A DNA stretch of 64,000 nt, from positions 6,278,065 through 6,342,064 of the forward strand of contig OZ018416.1 of NCBI GenBank assembly GCA_963969595.1, written 5' to 3'. The notes below the pieces were generated by a model. The model was not told where the DNA came from and did no database searches. It saw only the letters and a program-made list of their open reading frames with translations. The translations under genes and the position numbers were made by a program. The DNA is from Neckera pumila (Eukaryota; Streptophyta; Bryopsida; Hypnales; Neckeraceae). Below are positions 1 through 10,000 of this stretch, piece after piece. Positions within the stretch are counted from its first letter, which is position 1. Each line of letters opens with the position of its first letter.

Positions 1-209
1 ACACCGGGCTCACATGTAAGTTGGCCCTCAACCAAGCAACTTTCTAGTTACAAAAGCTAGCTGCGAAACAATTCAAAAGCTTGTAATTGTCCATAACCTT
101 GTAGCCCGACTCGTGTCCTGATCAAATTCCTACTCCCAACACCTCCATATGCAGTATCGATCGCAAAATATGTATCCTATCATGCAGTACGTACGTAACT
201 ATCACACAA

Positions 210-405
210 GAAACTCATGTGGTGTTCCCGGTGTTCATTCCCGGTGTATTCCCGGTGAGTCCCACTTTTCCCTGTGTATATGTAGTATCAACATGTGTCC
301 AAAATAACTATAAATAGTAAAATTTTTACAGGTGTTAGAATTTAAAGTTTGGTGGGAAAAGTGGGACTCACCGGAAATGAACACCAGGAACGTGATATGA
401 GTTTC
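210..405. repeat. Foldback MITE-like element of about 196 bp
   Basis: The ends are inverted copies of each other (GAAACTCAT at 210-218, ATGAGTTTC at 397-405). A perfect 21-bp inverted pair lies inside, at 251-271 and 353-373, built around GTGAGTCCCACTTTTCCC. The left arm contains two extra GTATTCCCGGT-like repeats. There is no coding capacity; a 74-residue ORF that starts in the right arm is incidental. No clear target-site duplication was found, so the superfamily is open. Confidence 0.6.
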
Positions 406-1480
406 CTATGTCAGACTGAAATCATAACACCCTTCGCTTCGTGTGTGCGAGATCGCCGGGGTCCCAACTCACGAGCCAATAGCGCAGTACTAGCTGGGAT
501 CGATCGTTATCGGATGAGAGTCGAGATCGCTCTCAGGATCCATAAGCTAGCTACTGTTGTCCAGAGAAAGTAAGTATCGGACGTAAGGGAGCTGTACCGA
601 CTAGAACCTAGACTAGGGGAGGCAAGTCAGGCAACCCATTCCCGACTACTCTCCCATTCTGACTATGTAGCCCACTCTCTTTTGGTGAAGGAGCAGATGA
701 GCAAGTATTAATTATGGCGTGGTTTCCGGCGCAATTGTGGCGCATTTTGATTGGCTACAAGATTCTCAATATTGCAACCAACCCTTGGTGGATTTCGCAA
801 CCAGCCTTTGTTTGGAAATAGGAAAGTCTATATGATTGACAAAGAATGGGTCGAATAGAATCTTCAACTAAAAAATTCATATATAGTAAATGCCTTTTGA
901 GGAATAGAAATCTAGAAAATTACGGAAACCTTCCTAACTCTATTTCTGCACACAAGTTAATTTTCCCACTGAAGAAACCTGCCTTGCAGACATGTCTAAT
1001 TCCTTAAGTGATTGGAAATGGGTTGCCTTCCCTAATGGTCACTGCAACCTCATCCAAATAGAGCATTGCCACCCACTAGGAAGCTCAATCCCTGACCTGG
1101 GCTTGGACGTGGCCGGTGAGGAAAAAATGGTCCACTGGGGACCCAGAGAGGGACAAAAAAAGGATGGTCACGCCAAATTGGACCCTCCACACTACAGGAC
1201 ACTGTGCTCGGGAAATGATTGACTAAGAAGTAAATTTTTTATCAATGTGTGTTTACTCCTCTTCTGTATTGCTTCTTGTTGGGTTTTGTGTATTTTTGTA
1301 TGTTTTATTTTATTTTGTATGTACTTTGCTAATGACAAATTTCAGTTCTTGTATTGAATTTTGATAAAAAGGACCATTGTCCCTAAAATCATCAAATTTT
1401 ATCAAAATTCATAGGTTCCTCTGAGCTCAATTTTTGTTGATTCTAATTCAATATCAAAAGGACAAATGAGTTGAGGTCTA
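406..1480. other. Intergenic, no gene recognised
   Basis: Only short ORFs are present, including a 76-codon one at 992-1222, and none has a recognisable domain or codon pattern. From about 1230 the sequence becomes strongly AT-rich. I see no RNA gene or clear repeat here. Confidence 0.5.
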
Positions 1481-1545
1481 CCTCAAATCTACTTCAATAG
1501 ATTTTTTTTCCTTTCTACTTCAAACAAAATTTAATATGCAAAGTA

Positions 1546-2145
1546 AAAGTGTGCTTGAGATAGACCTCAAGCACACCTCAAGCACACTTTGGTTATTATT
1601 TAACTTTTTAATAGAATCTTAAAAGAAAAATTTCTAAAAATTTCTAAAAATTTCTAAAAATTTAAATGTGATAACAAAAGTGAAAGTGTGCTTGAGGTGC
1701 GCTTCAGGTAGACCTTAAGTACACCTCAAGCACAACTTCAAGCATACTTTTGGTTTTTTATTTTATTTTTATTTTTATTTAATTTGAGAATCAAAAGTGT
1801 GTTTAAGGTGTCCTTGTGGTAGACCTCCAACACACCTCCAACACACTTTTACTATTTTCATTGCATTTGAATTAAAAAATTAAATTTAAAAAAAAAAAAC
1901 TCCATTAAAAAATTAAAAAATAATCAAAGTGAACTTGAGGTGTGCTTGAGGGTGTGCTTGAGGTCTACCTCAAGTACCTCAAGCACACTTTTACTTTTTT
2001 CATTGCATTTGAATCAAACTATCAAAGTTCAAAAAAACAATTGTATTAAAAATTTGTAATCAAATTTTTTTTTTCTAAAGTGTGCTTGAGGTATGCTTGA
2101 GGTCTATCTCAAGCACACTAAGCACACCTCATTAACACACTTTGA
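1546..2145. repeat. Cluster of five imperfect palindromes (GTGCTTGAGGT family)
   Basis: Five blocks, at about 1546-1590, 1683-1750, 1792-1850, 1925-1991 and 2076-2145, share one dyad plan: AAAGTGTGCTTGAGGT, then GTCTACCTCAAGCACACCT, then AAGCACACTTT. Each can fold into a hairpin, and the palindromes are separated by AT-rich spacers, giving a period of roughly 110-150 bp. A short 10-bp tandem (AAATTTCTAA) sits between blocks one and two at about 1628-1662. A looser related motif occurs at about 2356-2372. No ORF fits. Confidence 0.75.
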
Positions 2146-2172
2146 TTAATTTTTGAACTTCAATACACTAGC

Positions 2173-2312
2173 CACTACAAGGGAGCAATGTCAATTTGAA
2201 CATTTTTCTGTCAATTTTTAGTCAATTTGGACATTTTCTTGACAGAATTTTGTCAATTTTAACATTTTAGTCAATTGGGACGTGTGAGTTTGGACACTGG
2301 TTTCTTTTAGTG
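2173..2312. mobile_element. CACTA-ended mini-element, 140 bp (tentative)
   Basis: It begins CACTACAAGGGAGC and ends GTTTCTTTTAGTG, which in reverse complement is CACTAAAAGAAAC. The interior repeats TCAATTT..GACATTTT motifs. The end sequence resembles CACTA-type (En/Spm) termini, but the flanks (AGC, TAT) give no 3-bp target duplication. It may be one half of a larger rearranged unit with the element at 2457-2628, whose interior repeats the same motif on the opposite strand. Confidence 0.4.
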
Positions 2313-2456
2313 TATACTTTTTCAATACACTTTAAAAGAGAAAAAGTATATTAAAGTGCGGTTGAGGTAGATCTAAACTAAAGGACTAAGCTGCATTTCT
2401 CATTGCAATAGAATCAAAGTTAAAAAAGTGTAATTTTCTCATAAAAGTGATTGATT

Positions 2457-2628
2457 CACTGCAAAAAAACAATGTCCAAATTGACATGTCCTAATTGACT
2501 AAAATGTCCATATTAATAGAATTCTGTCAAAAAAAATGTTCAAACTGATAGAAAATTGACTAAAGAATGTCCAAATTGACAAAAAATTGACAAAAAAATG
2601 TCCGAATTGATACAACTCCTTTGTAGTG
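2457..2628. mobile_element. CACTA-like MITE, 172 bp, ATT target duplication
   Basis: The left end is CACTGCAAAAAAAC and the right end in reverse complement is CACTACAAAGGAGTTG. The element is flanked by ATT at 2454-2456 and ATT at 2629-2631, the 3-bp duplication expected for the CACTA superfamily. The interior is made of repeated AATGTCCAAATTGAC-like motifs. It has no coding capacity, so it would be non-autonomous. Confidence 0.55.
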
Positions 2629-2888
2629 ATTTATTTCCCCGTGTTCTTTCGTCGGAGACAATTGGAGTATCTCTGTAGGCAGAAAGAATCTAGGAGGAGC
2701 AGGGCCTGGGCCACCCCATTCCTTGAGCTGTGCTTGGAGGGAATGAGTGGAGTAGCTCTTAGCAAAAGAGCCACTTCAACTCTTTCCTTTAAAATAACTA
2801 CATCTAAAATCACACGCTTTCTAAAATCGCACACTAGATATTCTTGTTTAAAATGTACTTCCACTATTCATATGACTTTATAATTGCT

Positions 2889-3000
2889 TTTAGGTACATC
2901 TATTTTTAGCACTTTGAAAATTCATAGTTTATTCACATGGTGTTCAAGAAATGCATTCTAAGAAAATCTAGAATCCCAATTTGACTACCAATGGGACCTT
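2889..3000. repeat. Dispersed repeat, copy 1
   Basis: This stretch contains TTTTAGCACTTTGAAAATTC, then ATAGTTTATTCA, then AATGCATTCTAAGAAAATCT. The same block recurs with changes at about 26090-26205, 35105-35210, 55690-55810 and 59395-59500. The first is far outside the duplicated region, so it is a dispersed family rather than a by-product of the duplication. Element ends were not defined. Confidence 0.6.
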
Positions 3001-3185
3001 ACAATTTTTATTTCAATATAATAGTGAAAACCATGTTGAATCATGCTTAACTGCTTAATTGTGCGATTTAATGTGCAGTTACCTTATATGCCCGCCTTCA
3101 GATTCTTTGGTCAAGTCTATAGTAGTGCAATGAACCTCTTGTGGAGGCCATTTTGTCCCCCCCCCCATTTTATTTTGGACGAAAA

Positions 3186-3570
3186 CATAGGAACATTCTA
3201 TTTGCAATGCATGATAAAATTTGCAAATTTTAAGTTCATATTTGCAATCAAAAGCTCCAATTTAGCTGGGAGAGCTGTTATCAATTGAACAAAATAGATG
3301 ATACAAAATAGGGGGTCTTTTTTTTCTATTCAGCTTGGGCTTTACTTTTGTATTTGTTGCACTACTACAAACTCGACCAAATTCTTTGGTCGGGATGAAT
3401 TGACCCCCTCACTCGTCCCTGAGGGAAAATGCTGAAATTTCTTATTTGCCACACATGATAAATTCGCAAATTTTGGATTCATATTTGCAACCAAAGGCCC
3501 CAATTTTGCTAGAAGACATATTAAGATAAATTAATCAAGCTCAAAATAGGAGGTGATTTTTTTAACATGC
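3186..3570. repeat. Two diverged direct repeats, period about 245 bp
   Basis: A block at about 3186-3320 (CATGATAAAATTTGCAAATT, TTCATATTTGCAATCAAA, AAAATAGGGGG) is repeated at about 3430-3560 with many substitutions. A poly-C run of nine occurs just upstream at about 3159. The repeat copies hold no ORF of note. Confidence 0.5.
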
Positions 3571-5200
3571 ACCACTGGAATGACTTTGGAGATGAGCAAG
3601 GGGGTCAGTTTTTTATATTTATCCTTGGCTGCTAGGAGAAGACAAACACAAAATACAAACTTTGAATGACTACTTTAATGTCTTGCCTCTTCTAGTGAAA
3701 AGGTAAACAATTTCTAAACAAGGAGTCTAACAAGTGTGAAAAAGATAGATGGAGAAATTTGTTAAAGTGGCAGTATTTTGTGTGCCATTTTGACGGCATA
3801 TCATTTTGACCATCTAAGACAGGTATAGATTTCAAAACAAGTAGGTTGAACCATCTAGGTCAGGTTCAGATTTCAAAATGGGCAGTCTGAACTGTAAAAA
3901 GTGCCAAAGTTCTGGAATGGAACCATTTTAATGAAATTTGCATATGATATCCATATTTTTTTTACTGTTGTTCAATTTCAAATAAGATATTTTTCCTATA
4001 GAATGACCCCCAATGGACCATTTGTTTATGTAGGGTACAAATTGGAAATTTTGGTTAGGTTTTTGGTTAAGCATTGGCCAAATGTTTATCACTTTTAAAA
4101 AAAAAAAACCACTCATTTAACACTATGGGACACATTCACCTTTGTGAGTCTTATGTTGTGAGGTCATTGGCCCTTAGAAAGGGCATTCTAAGGGCAAAGC
4201 CTGAGCTTTTAGGCTAGTGACTTTGCACCATGCACCCCTTCAAGTGGATGTATAAAAAGTCAATTTTGAATGGATCAGTTTAAATTTTGACCAAAGGTGT
4301 GGACATGTAATCCTTTTGTGAAAAAGAATAATTTTCAATTAGTTGCCCATGTCAAGTCTTATGATGCTTGAAAAAATTGAAATCCTTTGAGTAGCTTTGA
4401 ACAGCTTGCACTAAAATCCTAGTCTACTTTTGAAATTTGACACTTATGCAACTAACTTGATGTAGAATGCATTTATCAAAAAAGAAACTATGTTTTGTTT
4501 ATATTTTGAATAAAAATCTCATTTAAGAAAGGAACTGAACTTTGGCTAACCTTGTCCAGTTGGGTTAATTTTTTTTTTTTAACTTCAAACATTATAATCT
4601 TGCAATTTGCAAAGTTAAAATTCTTGAAAATTGTCTGCATATTCTAAATGTTTGGCTTCAGAATGAGGTAGAACCCTTAATATTTGCTTCTGAAATTTTG
4701 CATATGCATATCTAATAAGATTTAGTACTCAACAATATGGAGTCATGAATAAAAAATCTTAAGAGCTCAAAATGGGCTCAAAGTTTTTTAATTATAAGTA
4801 CTGGGGTTGAAAAAATACTTTTTTTTTAAATTCAAACGTTATAATCTTGCAATTCAAGTAGTCAAATGGGCTCAAATTTTTCATCCGTGAATGTTAAAAA
4901 CCGCACTTTCTATATGATGAATTCAATGAAATTGAGGTAAATAATATTGTATTTATTAAGATATAAGAAAAAAATGTAAAAATTCAAGAAATGATTCAAT
5001 TGCTAAAGATTAATAGCGGTATGTAAACCTCTTGTACATTCTATAATCCAATATGTAATTCTATGTGAGAGGATGCCTTTAGCACCTCCTACCTACAATT
5101 TCCCCTTTTTGGCTAATATCCCACCAAAGATTTGGGAATCCATATGGGGACCCATTTGGCGGATGTAGCTTAATTCCATTTCGTCCGTCACCCTCCTTGT
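3571..5200. other. AT-rich intergenic DNA, no gene recognised
   Basis: This stretch has long A/T runs and only short ORFs without domains. Loosely similar phrases recur at about 4560-4640 and 4820-4880 (CAAAC..TTATAATCTTGCAATT), suggesting old duplicated repeat fragments. I see no conserved RNA or promoter-like structure. Confidence 0.5.
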
Positions 5201-5201
5201 T

Positions 5202-5399
5202 TCATGAATCTTCCCTGTTGTCAGTATCGATGACGCTTCCCCATCCCAAGTGCCACTTTCCCCACCGCGACCAAATGTTTGAATGATTGTTGGAAGGCCC
5301 AGAGTCTCTTCCCCAATTCAGAAAACCTGTTGACTCTGTCACAAGCTCACTGGCGATCACCATCATGACCACGAACGCAGGAACACGAAGCAATTTCAC
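5202..5399 (-). CDS. Short ORF with signal-peptide-like start (65 aa), unproven
   Basis: The predicted protein starts with a basic residue and a hydrophobic stretch (MKLLRVPAFVVMMVIASEL), then a small-residue region that could be a signal-peptidase site. After it comes a tail of about 40 residues rich in Trp, Gly, Asn and Ser (motif SRWGKWHLGWG). It carries no Cys and matches no family I recognise. It sits at the edge of the tandem array, which would be upstream of it, and is divergent from VAC14. It could be a small secreted peptide gene, the first exon of a longer gene, or chance. There is no independent evidence of expression. Confidence 0.3.
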   Translation of the reverse strand: MKLLRVPAFVVMMVIASELVTESTGFLNWGRDSGPSNNHSNIWSRWGKWHLGWGSVIDTDNREDS

Positions 5400-5402
5400 A
5401 GT

Positions 5403-6336
5403 TCTAGCTCGCTACTAATCTCATCTTGTAGCTCTCAGTTTCCAAAGCCTCCCCACAACGCAATCGGAGAGTTTTGATCAGGTTTCGCGAAATCGGGCAT
5501 GCTTTGGAGTCGTGGTTGCTCCCTGTCACTAATCTCATCTCGTAGTTTTCAGATTCCAAAGCCTCCCCACAACGCAATCGGAAAGAGTTTTGATCTGGTT
5601 TTGCGAAATTGGGCATGCTTTGAAGTCTTGGTTGCTCCCTGTATAGTGCTAATCTCATCTCGTAGTCTCCGATTTTTCAAGCCTCCCCACAACGCAATCG
5701 CCAAGAATTTCGATCAGGTTTTGCGAAATTGGGCTTTGAATTGGAGTCTTGGTTTCTCCCTGTCACTAATCTCATCTCGTAGTTTTTAGATTTTCAAGCC
5801 TCCCCAGAACGCAATCGCAAAGAATTTTGATCAGATATTGGAAGTTGGGCATGCTTAGGAGTCTTGGTTGCTCCCTGTATGTACTAATCTCATCTCGTAG
5901 TTTTTAGAATTTCAAGCCTCCCCAGAACGCAATCGCAAAGAATTTTGATCAGATTTTGCGAAGTTGGGCATGCTTTGGAGTCTTGGTTGCTCCCTGTATG
6001 TACTAATCTCATCTCGTAGTTTTTAGATTTTCAAGCCTCCCTAGAACGCAATCGCAAAGGATTTTGATCACATTTTGCAAAGTTGGGCATGCTTTGGAGT
6101 CTTGATTGCTCCCTGTATGTACTAGCTCATGTAGTTCTCAGATTTTCAAGCCTCCCCATAAAGCGATCGCAAAGAGTTTTGATCATATTTTGCGAAATTG
6201 GGCATGCTTTGAAGTCTTGGTTGCTCCCTGTACAGTGCTAATCTCATCTCGTAGGTCTCAGATTTTTCAAGCCTCCCCAGAACGCAGTCGCAAAGAATTT
6301 TGATCAGATTTTGCGAAATTGGGCTTTGGTTTCAAG
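5403..6336. repeat. Tandem array, eight units of about 114-120 bp
   Basis: Successive units start near 5417, 5531, 5651, 5768, 5886, 6004, 6121 and 6240, each opening with AATCTCATCTCGTAG or a variant. Each unit then holds CAAGCCTCCCCA, ACGCAATCGCAAAG, TTTTGATCAG, GCGAAATTGGGCATGCTTTG and TGGTTGCTCCCTGT. Units differ by scattered substitutions and small indels, so it is an older array. It ends about 690 bp before the VAC14 start codon and could lie in its promoter or 5' leader. ORFs crossing it on both strands are repeat artefacts. Confidence 0.85.
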
Positions 6337-7023
6337 TCTGGATCGCTTCCTGTGTGTATCTGTTTCTTGGGTTCTCCGAAGTTTGGAAATGGGATCTTGG
6401 GTTTTGGCTCGATTGGATCCGTTTTGATTTCCTTGGGAGTTGCACTTTGCGGAGATGAGTTGAGTCGTGAATGTTTCGGAAATTGGTAGAGACGATGGAT
6501 CGTTGGGAACACCTGCGCAGGTGCAGTAAAATGAGAGTGATGGATTGGGCAAAATTTTGTAGTTATGAATTTTTCCAGGTTTTCAATTTCGCAGCAGGAG
6601 AGGTGCCGCTTTGGTTGGATAGTTTGGTCGAGAGTACGAGCACGGGATTGTTTGATTTTCCAGGGGTTTCCATTTGTTCTAGAAGCTTCCACATGCATCA
6701 GAATTGCGCAATTCGAGAAAAAGGCGGGGTTTAGAAGAAGCTCTTACCGCCTTTTTTAAATATTGAATTAGTATCTCATTAGTATGCATGCGTAATTAGT
6801 GTCTTAGGGTAGTCAGAAAACCAGGTTAGTCGAACCTTAAACCCTTTGGTGTTCCAAATGGTGGACGCAACGGGGCTGTTCGAATTCACGATTATGGAGT
6901 TTAGTAACTCTGTTTTATTTGTTGAGGGAGTATATTGTGTTGCGAAAGAAGAAAAAGAAGATGTGTTTGTGGGAGACGTGTTTTGGCCTTGGTATGTGGG
7001 AGCTGACCAGCAGTGCAGCCGAA

Positions 7024-10000
7024 ATGGCGGATTCCCATGCGCTTCTCTCGCGATCGGTGCGGCGCAAGCTAGCAGACAAGGTTTATGAGAATCGCAGAGC
7101 TGCAGCACTGGAGGTACGCGCTTTCCCCAAAATTGAGTACTCTTGTAGAGATTATACTCCTAAGATACTTTAAGTAGATATATTCATGTTGGTGGTAAGA
7201 CATTTATAGTATTTTTGAAAATTGTTTGTATGTTTCAAGTGTACGGCATTTGTAGCCGAAATTTAGAGACTGTATTAAGAACTTTTACATAAACAGAATC
7301 TTCGCCATGATTCATGGGGAGGCCTTCCTATTTTAACAATAAGCCTCCCTATGTACAATGGAGAGACCTCGGAATGATCATTATAATCATAGGGAAATCT
7401 CCACATAAATGGTGGCAAGGTTTTTGGTTATGATGTTTGTTTTAAGGTTCCTGAATAAGGTCACTGTTTACTGAAACTTGTTGTAGTGTTTCTCTTTGAT
7501 GTATGTGATTGTTGCCACTGTTTTGCTTTGTTTTTCCTGTGATTAGTATTGAAGGCCAACATGAAAGTAGGCTTCCTTATACGTAGATATGAAACCTATT
7601 CCGTTGTTTGAACTGTGGCGTATTTTGTGCTCTTAAGGGGTGTAGTTTGTAAGCATGTTCGTTCAGAGAGTGTTGGTAAGAGCTTGACTGTCATCGTTTT
7701 TGGTGATACAGGTTGAGGAAGTAGTCAGGGCCCTCAGAGCAGCAGCGGATCATCAGAAGATAACCACGATTATCGCTTTGCTTACGCATGATTTCGTTTT
7801 CTCCTCTCAGGCCAACCATCGTAAGGTCAGATATTCTCTATAGGCAATAATCTGTACAATCAATAAATTTTGGACTGGAATTAACCTCGAAGTTCCCAAT
7901 GTAAACTAATAATGGGAGGTCCAGTTTGGAAGCTAGTAGTCGATTATTTTCAATTACACTTTTCTTTTCTTTTCTTTTTTGCACAAAAACAATTGCAAAA
8001 GAAGAGTACAAAGCGACCAAACCAGGAGAGCAAGGCAGAGCCGGTTTAAGTGGCAGTAACCGGGCTAGGGATAACCCACCCAACTTTCACCCCTTAACAC
8101 ACATAGCGTCCAACCTACCCAAATGTTTGTCATTTCAATACACGTCTCTACTGCTCGGGAATATGAGATGTTTCTGCTTTCTATTTTACATTTTGTTAAT
8201 TTCTTTGAAACTTCCCATTTGATGTATTTCAGTTCCTATAATAGCGGTCTCTTGTGACCATTTAGGCAAATTGGGGTTCATCGCATTGGCAACGTCTAGT
8301 TCTGATTTGTTCAAGGTACTTCTTTACGCAGGGTGGGCTGATTGCTCTAGGAGGTGCAACAGTTGGCCTTGCATGTGATGCTGTGCAACACCTAGAGGTA
8401 CGTCTCTAGATATGCTGAGCCATGGAGTTGGGCTATGTATTTTTTTCTGTTTGTATTTTGTTCTCATCCTGCCCCTGAACCAATTTTTAATTTAATTCGT
8501 GACTTCGTTTGCTCGACTTGCGTTGCAGGATATTGTCCCTCCTATTCTTAAATCATTCCGAGATAAGGACAGCCGTGTGCGGTATTCTGCATGTGAAGCG
8601 CTTTACAACATTTTAAAGGTAAATCTGATTCCATGTTTACAGCTTTTAGCAATGCCATTTTTTTGCTTTTGTTTTACATTCTTTTCTTTATTTTTCGTTA
8701 TTTGAGCGTTTTGTCTAGGTTTAGAAATCGTTTTCCTCAGGTTTCATCTACTCATGGATCACGATCACTGTGGGGCAGGCTGTGAGAGGCGATTTCATCC
8801 TGTTTTTCAGTGACATCTTCGATGCACTTTGCAAACTCTCAGCAGACGCAAATCCCCATGTACGAGGCGTTGTTGACGCGTTAGATCGTCTTGTCAAGGT
8901 TCTAACCTAACCTCGTTATCAGTCGTTTGAGCTAGTAATTTTTTTTCCATCATTGATAAACATTAAATATGGGAAGGTGTCTAAACAAGAGTATACTTAC
9001 CTAGATCATAGTTTTGAGTAAAATTAGACTTTTAAGTGAATATTGAACATCTATCGCAAGGAGATTTGCTATCGGGAGATGGCAATTAAGTAGGCCAGTC
9101 ATGGGGAGACCTTCCTATTCATTCTTTGAAGATGTTGGAAGGTTGTAATCTAAATCAATAATAGTTTAGGTAGTCACAAAATACCGTGCAAGTACATGCA
9201 AGTAGGTGATCCCAGGGAGGCCTCCCATGAATTGCATTGTGCTTGTCTTGCCTCCCCATCTCCTTATGATCCCTAAAGTTCCTGGACCAGTCTAAACTGA
9301 CTGAAAACCATGCTTATTCGCGGTACATGTTTTTCCTATTCTTGTGGGGTGTATGACTTATAACTATCAGGAATTTCTACACTTCGCAGGATATTGTTAC
9401 GGTTTTGGATAGTGATCAATTCAGGTTCAGTTCAAATCATTAAACTGTTTGTTATGTAGAGGATTCAGTGACCCAGTTTTTTCTCTTTTCAGGCACCAGA
9501 ATAAAGTTCTCGAGTGGTCTAAATTGCCCCTGTACTAGTCAGAAAATTTGCGACTAGTTCAGAGATTCATAAGCGATTATATTCATGGATGTAGTTTCCA
9601 ACGGTGTGATTTAAAATTAATTCATGAGCTTGTGGTGAGTGCAGCATGGAGGAGTTCATTCCACAATTGAGGGAGCGCATGGATGTACTCAACCCGTCTG
9701 TTCGTCGATTTTTGATTGGATGGATCACTGAGCTGGACAAGATTCCGGCGATTGACATGCTTGATTTCCTCCCAGATTTACTTGATGGTAAGCATTTTTC
9801 ACAGCCTTATTTAATATTCTGATCATGAACCAATATGTCTCCGTTTTAAGCTTCTGAATACAATCAATACATGAATGAGATGGACAGAGTGTACTATCAA
9901 TGGGTGTTCTGTTCTTGTAGGGTTATTCAATATGCTTAGTGACTCCAGCCTGGAGGTACGGCAGCAGGCTGATCTCGCTCTTAAAGATTTTATGCAGGAT

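Noticed and set aside
1546..2145. CRISPR-like array from regularly spaced dyads
   Set aside because: Nuclear plant DNA; the repeats are imperfect, spacers are AT-rich and unequal, and no cas genes are present.
5404..6303. Several ORFs of 65-96 codons on both strands
   Set aside because: All lie in the tandem array and repeat the same peptide with the array period; no start context or domain.
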